From NCBI GenBank assembly GCA_963576725.1, contig OY755247.1, positions 12,776,534-12,840,533 of the forward strand: DNA of 64,000 nt, in the 5' to 3' direction. The notes beneath the pieces were generated by a model. It was not told the origin of the DNA and made no database searches. It saw only the letters and a list, made by a program, of their open reading frames with translations. Source of the stretch: Azorinus chamasolen (lineage: Eukaryota > Mollusca > Bivalvia > Cardiida > Solecurtidae). The position numbers and the translations under genes are program-made. How positions within the stretch are numbered: the stretch's first letter is position 1; each line of letters opens with the position of its first letter. Below are positions 14,216 through 22,619 of this stretch, one piece after another.

Positions 14216-16927
14216 TTGGGGCGTTCAAGCCCATCGATTCGGGCAGCGGATAGGTCAGGTCGCGTTGGGGTGTTCGAACCCTTCAGAATAGGGACCTCTC
14301 AGATCTACCGCATTTGGAAGCCCTCTCTTCCGGCTGTGCCCGCTCCCGAGCCACCTGCCAAGCAGTCCACCGATCCACTCACCAACGTCAATTCGACCGC
14401 AAATAGGCAAAGCCTGGACTCCAGTTTGCCGCCCCAAGTGGTATCGGAGTTCCTCGCTAGTCTGGACTGCATCGAGGAGCTGCTGGGTGATTCGTTTGAG
14501 GTTTCCGTGGTGTTCTTTGAAGTGAAGGATTCCTTGGGGACTGCCTGGATTAGCTCGAAGAGCTCCTTTTCACTTAACCAGCTGTGATGCCACCACAGCC
14601 ATGCAGGATACAGAAAAAGATGTGGATTTCCTGGCATTGGCAGGTTTCACCAAAACCTCCCTCCGATAGGCCACCGGTCTGCTGTTGGAGTTTCTTGTCT
14701 CGAGGAAAACTTTCTCGAGATGCGGTGCCTCACAGTCGTGGAGTTCATTTGCAAGCACTTGCCCTGCCAGGAGGACCCACCAGCTCCAACTGTTCCAACT
14801 AGCTGCTACTCCGGCCCTTGAAACAGAGCCCTTTCTTAATGAAATAGCCTACTGGTTTGCCATGTTGCATGGTCTCCCGAGCGAACTGCTCCAGCTGCAT
14901 TTGGCTGGTGCGGTTGGCCCAGGAGACAATGCCACATGGCATAGCAGTAGGCTATTCCTTATAGAAAGGGCCGTTTCAGTGGCTGGAGGGCTGGTTGGAA
15001 CAGCTCTTGGAGCTGGTGGGGCCTCCTCGCCGGCAAAGATTTAATGCTTGCAAATGAACTCCACGGCTGTGTGGCATCGCATCTCGAGAAAGTGTTCTTC
15101 GAAACGAGCTCCAACAGCACACCGGTAGCACATCGGAGGGAGGTTTGTGTGAAAACCTGCAATGCCAGGAAATCCACATCTTTTTCTGTATCATGCATGG
15201 TTGTAGTGGTATGGCAGCTAGTTAAGTGAAGGAGCTCTTCAAGCTAATCCAGGCGGTCCCCAAAGAATCCTTCACTTCAACGAACACCTCAGAAACCTCG
15301 AACGAATCACCCAGCAGCTCCTCGATGCAGTCCAGACTAGCGAGGAACTCGGATACCAGTTGAGGCGGCACACTGGAGTCCGGGCTTTGCCTATTTGCCG
15401 TCAAATTGGCATTGGCGGGTTGATCGGTGGACTGCTTGGCAGGTGGCTCGGGAGCGGGCATCCAAATGCGGTAGATCCGAAAGGTCCCTATTCTGAAGGG
15501 TTCGAATGCCCCAACGCGATCTGACCTATCCGCTGCCCGAATCGATGGGCTCGAACGCAACCTATCCGCTGCCCGAATCGACGGGCTTTTGCTGCGCCGC
15601 ACACGATCCACCGAGGATGTGAAGTGCTTCAGAATAGGGAACTCCAGGCTCCCTACCGCATTTGGAAGCAGTCATTACTGGCTCTGCTGCTGCGGGGCCA
15701 CCTGCCCAGCCATCCGATCCACCCGCCGACACAAATTTGCCGGTAAATGGGCAAAGCCCGGAATCCGGCGTACTGTCCCAAGTGGTGTCGGAGTTCTTCG
15801 CTAGGCTGGACAGCATTTAGGAGCTGCTTGGCGATTCGTTCCAGGTTGGCAAGGTGTTCGCCGAAGTGAAGGATTCTTTGAGGGCCCGTCTGTATTCACT
15901 CATAGCTCTTGCATGCAACCAGCCGGGATGTAACCAAAGCCACAAAGGATACAGAAAGGGAAATGGAATTCCTAGCATTGGAGGGGTCCACCCAAACCTT
16001 CCTCCGATATGCTGCCAGTCTGCTGTTGGTGTTCTCTTTGCGAAGGACACTGTAGATGCGGTGCCCCTACAGTCGTGGAGTCCCTCCGCAAGCACTTGGC
16101 TGGCCAGGATGCTCCACCAGCTCCACCAGCTACTCCTGCCAGCCCTCTGGCCATCCAAACAGATAGCCCTTTCTTTATAGAATAGTCTACTGTTATGCCA
16201 TGTGGTGTGGTCTCCCGTGGCAACTGCACCAGCCAAATGCAGTTGGCAGGAGCGGTTCGCTTGAGAGATCATGCTGCATGGCAAAACTATTGGCTATTCC
16301 ATATAGAAGGGGCTATCTGTTTCGGTGGCCAGAGGGCTGGTTGGAACAACTGCTGGAGCTGGTGGAGCATCCTGGCCAGCCAAGTGCTTGCAGAGGGACT
16401 CCACGACTGTAGGGGCACCGCATCTACAGTGTCCTTCGCAAAGAGAACACCAACAGTGGACCAGCAGCATATCGGAGGAAGGTTTGGGTGGAACCCGCCA
16501 ATGCTAGGAATTCCATTTCCCTTTCTGTATCCTTTGTGGCTGTGATTACATCCCGGCTGGTTGCATGCAAGAGCTATGAGTGAATACAGACAGGCCCTCA
16601 AAGAATCCTTCACTTCGGCGAACACCTTGCAAACCTGGAACGAATCGCCAAGCAGCTCCTAAATGCTGTCCAGCCTAGCGAAGAACTCCGACACCAATTG
16701 GGACAGTACGCCGGATTCCGGGCTTTGTCCATTTACCGGCAAATTTGTGTCGGCGGGTGGATCGGATGGCTGGGCAGATGGCCCCGCAGCAGCAGAGCCG
16801 TTGAGGACTGCTTTCAAATGTGGTAGGGAGCCTGGAGTTCCCTATTCAGAAACGCTTCTTCACATCCTCGGTGGATCGTGTGTGGCGCAGCAAAAAGTCC
16901 GTTGATTCGGGCAGCGGATAGGTCGCG
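14216..16927. repeat. Satellite higher-order unit 6 (diverged edge unit)
   Basis: Last full unit before the array ends. It has small private deletions near 15458, 15560 and 15625 and more substitutions than the internal units, as expected at a satellite edge where homogenisation is weaker. Confidence 0.85.
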
Positions 16928-17018
16928 TTGGGGCGTTCGAGCCCATCGATTCGGGCAGCGGATAGGTCAGGTCGCATTGGGGCATTCGAACCCTTCAGAA
17001 TAGGGACCTTTCGGATCT
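16928..17018. repeat. Satellite: terminal fragment and array edge
   Basis: The array stops inside the B/C dyad, after ...GGGACCTTTCGGATCT. The next base already belongs to a dispersed repeat (AAGTGAAGTTTCATTAATATC). Confidence 0.85.
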
Positions 17019-17326
17019 AAGTGAAGTTTCATTAATATCTCTTAAATAGTTTTTCCAGAAAACAGCGGAGAAATTATTTGCATATTTTTTAAGGACAAGG
17101 GCCATAACTCCGAAACGACAAATCAAATGAACCTCAGAATCAACTCAGCTTCAGATCTTGATGCATTTAACATTTGTGTGAAGTTTCATTAATATCTGTC
17201 AAATAGTTTTCCCAGAAAAAAGCGGACAAACAAAATGTTGACAGACGAACGAACGTACGAACAAACAGACGGACGGACAGGGCCACGACAATATACGACC
17301 ACCTTTATTAGGTGTGCATATAAAAA
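17019..17326 (+). mobile_element. Hairpin-ended element, family F1, 3' part
   Basis: About two internal modules (GTGAAGTTTCATTAATATC, GGGCCATAACTCCGAAA), then a GACGGACGGACAGGG tract and the 3' hairpin CCACCTTTATTAGGTG followed by TATAAAAAA. It matches the 3' half of the complete copy at 35257-36667. The 5' part is cut off exactly at the satellite edge. Confidence 0.8.
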
Positions 17327-17401
17327 ACCACAGGTCACTCCTACTTGCTAATATGTCCCCCCCCCCCCATTTCAAAGTGTTCCAAAAACAACATCCAAAT
17401 A

Positions 17402-17531
17402 CAGTAAACCCCTTCTAAACTGGATATTAAATTTGGTATAAATATCAGTCTTGGGAGATAGCTTAATGCCACCTGCCTAAAAGTATCTAACTTCTTCTCT
17501 AATAGAATTCTGGTTTAGAGGGGTTTTATTG
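17402..17531. mobile_element. Small pogo-like MITE at TA
   Basis: Imperfect terminal inverted repeats: left CAGTAAACCCCTTCTAAAC, right GTTTAGAGGGGTTTTATTG. Both sides are flanked by TA. The element is ~130 bp with no coding capacity. CAGT-type ends at TA are typical of pogo/Tigger elements. Confidence 0.65.
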
Positions 17532-17564
17532 TAGAGGCCTTTTTCTGGCATCTACATGGGTCCA

Positions 17565-17698
17565 TTAACCCATTCCCGCATAGGCTATTTTTAGATCCAA
17601 CCTCTGATTAAATTGTAATACATACTCTATACTCTATATATCAATGGTTTCGCAGTGAAAATACAGAAGCGTCAATATGCCCAGGACCCAATGCTTAA
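17565..17698. mobile_element. TTAA MITE, family B (CATAGGCTATTTTTAGA ends)
   Basis: Begins TTAACCCATTCCCGCATAGG and ends at TTAA (17695-17698) after the worn equivalent of the usual ATGAGGGAATGGGTTAA end. It shares its right TTAA with the next element. Confidence 0.55.
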
Positions 17699-17841
17699 CC
17701 GTTTCGGCACCACATTTCTATTTGTTGTCTGCAATCCAAGATTGTTAAATCATTCAGTAAAATAAGGAAATGAGAAAAATAAATAGAGATTGAGACATTT
17801 GTCATGGTGCATTTATGCGACATCGGCGGTGAAAGGGTTAA
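17695..17841. mobile_element. TTAA MITE, family E
   Basis: Left end TTAACCGTTTCGGCACCAC, right end CGGCGGTGAAAGGGTTAA. The inverted ends and the flanking TTAA suggest a piggyBac-type miniature element. About 147 bp, with no ORF of note. Confidence 0.55.
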
Positions 17842-17907
17842 TAGATAGATAAGTAACATTTTTCTTAATTCTCTCTCCAAAATTGCCAGAAAAAGACCTA
17901 AAACAAT

Positions 17908-18129
17908 TTAATCCTTTCCCTGTTCTGTAAGAAATAATGACATCATGAATATTTATTAGCTGAAATTCTATAATATAAATTTTCCAAGGATTTGTTTTTG
18001 CTTTGACAAAAACTGTTGAATCAGATCTATAGCATGTTAAAAGCAAACAGAGCAGACTCTGACCGTCTAATCTGGGTCTACTCTGTTTGCAAATGCGTGA
18101 AAACACATTTCTATGAGGGAAAGGGTTAA
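17908..18129. mobile_element. TTAA MITE, family A
   Basis: TTAATCCTTTCCCTG...GAGGGAAAGGGTTAA ends with an internal hairpin core (AAACAGAGCAGACTCTGACC / TCTGGGTCTACTCTGTTTG). It ends 43 bp from the splice donor of the mlh1 exon at 18173-18265. Confidence 0.85.
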
Positions 18130-18172
18130 CAGACAACGATTACTTAGCATGAAGAGTTAGTGACAACCATAC

Positions 18173-18265
18173 CTCTGTAGCCAGTCTCAGCATCAGCATT
18201 GGCAGACCTTCCAGGTTTGGAATGTAGTCATCCAGTACTAGCGGCAGTGTAAGCAAGTTGCCTCC
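18173..18265 (-). CDS. mlh1: mlh1 exon equivalent to human exon 17 (partial gene)
   Basis: This 93-bp exon encodes 31 residues, from GGNLLTLPLVLDDYIP through to LRLATE. It matches the MLH1 C-terminal segment that reads [20 protein letters not shown] in human, and has the same length and phase (0/0) as human exon 17. The acceptor is ...TTGTCAAAG| and the donor |GTATGG. MLH1 is the constitutive subunit of the MutL-alpha heterodimer of nuclear mismatch repair, and this region belongs to the PMS2/PMS1-binding C-terminal domain. The next exon (human 18, expected motif VNWDEEKECF) was not found in 17019-18172. The transcript must splice across the satellite block or end aberrantly. Confidence 0.93.
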
Positions 18266-18311
18266 CTTTGACAAGAAAATGATAAAATAAAAAAAAAATT
18301 ACCAATGTGTA

Positions 18312-19102
18312 TTTTTGGGCTGCTGAAAGCAGCCCACAATTATACGGCTTTGAATTTTGACCATGCGTTTCTGCGTTCCTGTGTTTCTATAAAAGCCAAT
18401 CTTTTTTAATAACTATGGGTTACTGTGAGACAAGCTTTTATTTATATACATTCATTTATTTTACTTATTTTGATTCATACATTTTTTGTTAGCGGGGACA
18501 AATATTTTTGTCGAGGTTATTTGCTTCTTTTCTGCCATTGAAAATGCTAGTGTATTGGGTATAAATCATTTAAAAGCACGCTCCTCTTGTAGCAGTCAGC
18601 GTAGTCGAGGGGTTATAACGGTGGCCTAGGAAATGTGAGGTCGCGGGTTCGATCCTCGGCGGAAGCATAATTTTTTTTCCTCTCATTTTTTTTTGTTAGC
18701 ACACTTAGTTTACGTGCTTTTGGTTTAAAAACAATTCTGTACACAAGTATTGTAAAAGTATAAGTCCTTTGTTTGAATTTTGTCTTTGGTAAGTTATTTA
18801 GCCGAGACCTTTTACTCGTGGTTTTGTTGACCGTTTTGAATATTTCACAATTGTGCATGAATACCATTGATCTGTATTTACTTCGTGGTAATGTGTATTA
18901 TTGGTGTCATACACAGGTATTATGCATCATGGCTCCTTAAAACATTCCCCCGTTTCTGCTGTTAATTTATACATTACAGTCATGTTTTCCCAATGTATCT
19001 GTTAATTTAAACTACTAAACAATATTGCTCCCTCTTTTTCTTCTATCCTGCTTAAAGACGTTTCGCAGCCCTTTTACGCTTGCGTAAAACCTTGCTTGTT
19101 TA
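18312..19102 (-). mobile_element. Hairpin-ended element, family F9 (minus strand)
   Basis: Read on the minus strand it starts AAACAAGCAAGG, followed by AAAAGGGCTGCG, and ends with the hairpin GGGCTGCTTTCAGCAGCCC plus AAAAA. The 5' GGGCTGC word is complementary to the 3' hairpin arm, as in the other families. It lies in the intron between mlh1 exons 16 and 17 and carries a tRNA-like segment. Confidence 0.65.
18590..18672 (+). repeat. tRNA-derived SINE-like segment
   Basis: It contains a good pol III B-box (GGTTCGATCC) and an A-box-like TAGTCGAGGGGTTA about 40 bp upstream. A T-rich run (TTTTTTTTCC) follows. The acceptor arms do not pair and the T-stem is imperfect, so this is a tRNA-related SINE head, not a working tRNA gene. 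The minus-strand translation reads AEDRTRDLTFPRPPL, a familiar spurious-protein signature of such repeats. Confidence 0.6.
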
Positions 19103-19289
19103 ATCTGGTATACCTAGATATACCAAGTGCACTCATGTATAAATAATTCACGAGACTACCGAAGATATATATAGAAGCTCAGAGTAGTGTGAAATTATGA
19201 TAACAGAGGTCAGCAACGTCAGGTGAATCTTGTTGGACTATAATGGGTTAGACCTTTCAATTACTGATTTTTAATGTAATCTTTACTGT

Positions 19290-19485
19290 TTAAATCTTTC
19301 CTTCATATAAACATCTTTTCATGCATTTGCAAACAGAGTAGACCCAGATCAGATGGCTCCTATTTGAGCTGTCTATCAGGGTCTGCTCTGTTTGCCTATG
19401 GAACAATATAGATCCAATTCTACAGCTTCTACTTTGGCAAAAATTTCATGTATTAATATGCCATTTTAAAATAAAAGAAAATGTG
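19290..19485. mobile_element. TTAA MITE, family A (worn)
   Basis: TTTAAATCTTTCCTTCATATAAAC start and hairpin core around 19335-19400 (CAAACAGAGTAGACCCAGATC / ATCAGGGTCTGCTCTGTTTG). The right terminus is degraded. Confidence 0.65.
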
Positions 19486-19509
19486 TCCATGGGAAAAACG
19501 AAAACGAAA

Positions 19510-19860
19510 ATTTTACAGGACGGACGTATATACAACTCAATCAAAGTGTCGGGAAACAGGAAGTAGATGAACGACAGACCTGAAAAGGAAAGACATGGTA
19601 CAACTCACTATGATTATGTTTGAGACCAAATATCAAATTATTCCTGCATACGTATGGCAAGAAATTTTTGGCATTCAGCAATGATCAAAATTCAATCTAA
19701 AGTGTCAGCAAACATGAAGTAGATGAACTACAGACCTGAAAAGGGGAGACACGGTACAACTCAATTTGATAATGCTTCAGACCAAATATGAAACCATTCC
19801 AGCATACAGAAGCGAAGAAATCATTGACGCAAATTTTACAGGACGGATGTACAAACATAC
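19510..19860 (+). repeat. Two tandem dispersed-repeat modules (~165 bp)
   Basis: Two copies of a module beginning TCAATCAAAGTGTCGG and containing AGGAAGTAGATGAAC, ACCTGAAAAGG and CAGACCAAATATCAAA. A third copy lies at 24640-24745. They are probably internal modules of another hairpin-ended family. Its termini are not visible here. Confidence 0.55.
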
Positions 19861-20545
19861 GGTAATTAATATTCATGATGTCATTTTTCTTATATGAATA
19901 TTCATTGAGTAAAGAATTAACTGAAGTTTATTCAGTATAAAAGCAATGACTGTTTGCATGCTAAAGACAATTCTGTATAACTTTTGCATACAGTGTACAG
20001 ATCTATCTTCAGAACTTCCAGCAGAAGACAATAATTAGATCGCATGCAAATAAGATTTTGAAGGCATATCTCACAGATTTATTGTCACATGTCCCTAACA
20101 TCTTTCTCTGTTCTATATTTATTCCCAAATTTCAAAACCTACTGAATATTCATGTACAAAATAGTTAAAATGATGTATGGAAGGGAGAAACATTGTAGCC
20201 ATTAAAGAAAGTAAAAACATATCTAAAATATCTAAATTTTCATGAATCACATACCATCACTGGGTTACTATGCCAATCAAACGTTTTAAAACACTTACCA
20301 TAAAAATTGGGCAAAATCTAATAAATACCCACCAGTCAATTCCTATCGCAACATTTTAAAAACCCGAAGTTTAATGCACATCTGCACAAAACTAGCAATG
20401 TTCATGTTCACAGTGGAAGAAGAAGCAGACAAGAATAGCTCCTTTATTTTTCAAACAAACCCTAAAAGAGACGATTCTAAAGAGTGGTCACAGTATAGGT
20501 TTTGGTGGAGAAATGTTGATTTAAGTACACACCTTTTTCTGTAGC
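19861..20545. other. Intron 16 stretch with worn family A halves
   Basis: Family A half-elements occur at 19863-19922 (AATATTCATGATGTC) and 20105-20235 (TTTCAAAACCTACTGAATATTC), and half a family D foldback at 20462-20515 (GAGACGATTCTAAAGAGTGG). The remainder is AT-rich with no gene seen. Confidence 0.5.
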
Positions 20546-20552
20546 TCTGAAA

Positions 20553-20682
20553 ATAACCCATTTGCCCCACGATCCCATATAGTATGGGACGTAGGCAAAC
20601 AGTGTAGACTCTGATCAGACGCCGCATAATGCGGTGTCTGATCAGAGTCTACACAGTTTGCTAATAGGAAGTAAATGGGTTA
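20553..20682. mobile_element. Palindromic MITE (ATTTGCCCC ends)
   Basis: Inverted ends TAACCCATTTGCCCC and GTAAATGGGTTA enclose a perfect-looking hairpin around GACGCCGCATAATGCGGTGTC. The flanks are TAAC/GTTA and the TTAA is not intact. Confidence 0.6.
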
Positions 20683-20696
20683 CGTAAAAACCTGAC

Positions 20697-21108
20697 AAAT
20701 CAGAACCATCACAGAATACCCCCACCCAGCAGCCTTGATCACAAGTACCCATGTTAGTATGTCCATCAAATATAAAGTCATTAACTTTAACTCTGCACGC
20801 TAGCGGCGACACTGTGATAACCTATGCAAACAGATTGGATCCAGATGAGACGCCGCATAATGCGGTGTCTCATCAGGATCCAACCTGTTTGTCATCTTGA
20901 TCATATTTTTGCAAAGAAATTGGAGAAAAGTTATTTTAAGAATTGAAGAAGACGACAATTGTTGCAGACGAAAAATTATGTAGCGCGCAAAGAGTTAAAA
21001 CTGAAGGAGGAGTTCATGACCCCAGCTACCAATGTTCAAATGCAGACGGACCTACCGACCAACCGCCTGCCGGACAGGGCGATTCCAGTTTGTGGGGGTA
21101 TAAAAAGT
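20697..21108 (+). mobile_element. Hairpin-ended element, family F3, split by a MITE
   Basis: 5' part at 20697-20786 (GAACCATCACAGAATACCCCCACCCAGCAGCC region) and 3' part at 20999-21108, ending GTTTGTGGGGGTATAAAAA. The two halves join across the TTAA that holds the MITE at 20787-20998. The joined module matches 41759-41800. Confidence 0.75.
20787..20998. mobile_element. TTAA MITE, family C, with clean target duplication
   Basis: TTAACTCTGCACGCTAGCGG...GCGCAAAGAGTTAA, 212 bp including both TTAA. The internal hairpin is GGATCCAGATGAGACGCC / GGTGTCTCATCAGGATCC. The host repeat resumes exactly after the right TTAA, so the TTAA duplication is demonstrated. This supports a piggyBac-like mechanism. 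No transposase is present. Confidence 0.88.
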
Positions 21109-21184
21109 GTGACAGACAGATGAGTGGAAAAACAACAGATTGATCCTAATGTGCTAAAAGCAGGTGACACAAAATATGTCTCAC

Positions 21185-21349
21185 CTCATCTATTTGAATA
21201 GAAAAGTAATCTTGTAGCATTTCTGTCTTGGTTCCCAGGAACTCTACTATGTATTTGGCTAGGTCCTCTTTTGAACCATCAGCTGGGGTCCAGCCACTGT
21301 CCTCCATTTCAAGTGACATCATGGCTAGCTCATAGATAGGTGCTGGTTC
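21185..21349 (-). CDS. mlh1: mlh1 exon equivalent to human exon 16 (partial gene)
   Basis: This 165-bp exon encodes 55 residues with no stop, starting EPAPIYELAMMSLEMEDSGW and including DLAKYIVEFLGTKTEM and DYFSIQIDE. It is closely similar to human MLH1 around [20 protein letters not shown]. Length and phase equal human exon 16. The acceptor is TTTTCATTTCAG| and the donor GAG|GTGAGA. It belongs to the C-terminal dimerisation domain that holds the PMS partner in MutL-alpha. The flanking introns are 2919 bp (to 18265) and 1977 bp (to 23327). Confidence 0.97.
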
Positions 21350-21435
21350 CTGAAATGAAAATGGGTATTTACCAGGAGATGTAATGTGTACACAGAGCAA
21401 AAGATAATTGTGTGTACTCAAATACTAAAATCATC

Positions 21436-21571
21436 ATTTCTCCATCAAACCCTGTGTTGTGACCACTCTTTAGAATCGTCTCGAAGAGACGATTCTTTAG
21501 ACCACTCTTTAGAATCGTCTCGAAGAGACGATTCTAAAGAGTGTTCACAACACAGGGTTTGGTGGAGAAAT
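21436..21571. mobile_element. Family D foldback with duplicated centre
   Basis: A long near-perfect palindrome: ATTTCTCCATCAAACCCTG...CAGGGTTTGGTGGAGAAAT. The centre (ACTCTTTAGAATCGTCTC / GAGACGATTCT) is present twice, so several hairpins can form. Related copies lie at 50818-50912 and 57926-58024. Confidence 0.8.
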
Positions 21572-21705
21572 AAAGAATTTATTCTTGAAATTGTTTTGAT
21601 TTACACATCTTATCTGGATCTCTGTGCTTAATGCAGGGCAAAGGTAATGCAGAAAGTTCCCATCTGCTTACAGACTCAATAATTAGACCTCTTTTATATT
21701 CTCCT
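21572..21705. other. Intron 15 spacer
   Basis: AT-rich. It includes a fragment of a foldback (CTTAATGCAGGGCAAAGG, ~21629) whose full palindrome is at 40296-40390. No coding sequence seen. Confidence 0.4.
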
Positions 21706-22072
21706 TTAACCCTTTCCTCCATATAACGATGTTATCACACATTTGCAAACAGAGTAGACCCAGATCAAACAAGCTCCTATAGGAGCTGTCAGATCAGAGT
21801 TTGCTAGTGGAATTTAAAACATCTGGTTCTTTACTTTCTAAAATAGCTATAATGTTCCATCTTCCATTATAACTATTTTGTCCATAAATATGCCTTTATA
21901 GGCCTCTGTAAAAGTCACTTTGTGAAACTCCTATAGGAACAAATGCTCTATTTATCACAATGGTTTCAAACTACAAAATTATAAAATTTTACTTTTCTCT
22001 AGTAAATGCTCCTTTTGGGTAGATTCATTCAAAGAGGTTGGGTCTAATAATAGCCTATGGAGGAAAGGATCT
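21706..22072. mobile_element. Chimeric A-B MITE
   Basis: Starts as family A (TTAACCCTTTCCTCC, hairpin core at ~21745-21805) and changes near 21891-21900 into family B (AAAAGTCACTTTGTGAAAC, ATGCTCTATTTATCACAATG, AATAGCCTATGGAGGAAAGG). The two MITE types share one body. Confidence 0.6.
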
Positions 22073-22302
22073 ACTGTAGAATGGTCCATCATTGCATAAC
22101 TATCCATACTGTTTTTCTGCATTCAAAAAGTTAAATATTTAGACCATAAACCATGTTTTTTTATATTATTATTACTATCATTATCATCATTATTATTTTT
22201 AAATCATTATTTTATTATGTTGTTAACCAGTTCCTTCATATAAATGACTTTCCGTGCATTTGCAAACAGAGTAGACCCTAGGGTCTGCACTGCCAATCTA
22301 CT
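22073..22302. other. Spacer with ATT microsatellite and family A fragment
   Basis: An imperfect (ATT)n tract at ~22162-22200, then a family A 5' fragment at 22224-22300 (TTCCTTCATATAAATGAC, TTTGCAAACAGAGTAGACCC). Confidence 0.55.
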
Positions 22303-22617
22303 GCCAAACAACTTTTAAAGTCTATCAATTGAGAAACATTTTGGTGAAAACTATATTCAAATCGGACAAGTCATTCTGGAGAAGAAGATTTTGCTAGATA
22401 TTGTGTACAGTTGCCATGGCAACAAGTCCGATGACCCCACCCACTATCTTTTAACAACTTTTGAAGCACCCACCCACAGTATGTATCTGACCAAGTTTGG
22501 TTACAATTGGGCAGTCGGTTTCAGAGAAGAAGTCGTTTGAAATTGTTGACGGACAGACAGACGGACGCCGGCCACAGGGGTATCACAATAGCACTTTGTG
22601 CTCTGGTGAGCTAAAAA
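22303..22617 (+). mobile_element. Hairpin-ended element, family F2, 3' part
   Basis: Modules CTTTTAAAGTCTATCAATTG and AGGAAGAAGATT-like sequence, a GACGGACAGACAGACGGACG tract, then AGCACTTTGTGCTCTGGTGAGCTAAAAA. The 5' end is absent. The same module occurs at 63430-63545. Confidence 0.7.
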
Positions 22618-22619
22618 TC

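Larger units (their letters stand above)
1..17018. repeat. Satellite array of alternating inverted ~685-bp monomers
   Basis: The first 17 kb is one GC-rich tandem array that continues past the left edge. Homologous monomers of about 685 bp alternate in orientation: the same open stretch (LAxELHDC...) reads on + from 1563, 4132, 6848, 9588, 12328 and 15044, and on - from 1277, 3846, 6562, 9302, 12042 and 14758. Dyad centres fall near 50, 737, 1420, 2093, 3304, 3989, 4672, 5333, 6020, 6705, 7388, 8073, 8760, 9445, 10128, 10813, 11500, 12185, 12868, 13529, 14216, 14901, 15565, 16240 and 16928. Four monomers (here A-, B+, C-, D+) form a higher-order unit of 2716 or 2740 bp. Monomers inside one unit look roughly 65-70% alike by eye, while equivalent monomers in different units are nearly identical. 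Open frames occur on both strands, but I see no start, stop or splice logic that makes them genes. Confidence 0.93.

Noticed and set aside
1..17018. Ribosomal DNA, histone or 5S cluster as the source of the array
   Set aside because: No rRNA, 5S or histone sequence is recognisable, and the unit structure is inverted monomers.
17019..18172. mlh1 exons 18 and 19
   Set aside because: No sequence resembling VNWDEEKECF or the conserved C-terminal end was found on the minus strand. The interval is filled by F1, pogo-like and TTAA elements.
18590..18672. A functional tRNA gene
   Set aside because: The B-box is good but the acceptor stem does not pair and the T-stem is imperfect. Kept only as a SINE-like segment.
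18613..18867. 84-codon minus-strand ORF ending AEDRTRDLTFPRPPL
   Set aside because: The ending is the translation of a tRNA-like SINE segment, a common spurious ORF. No real gene.
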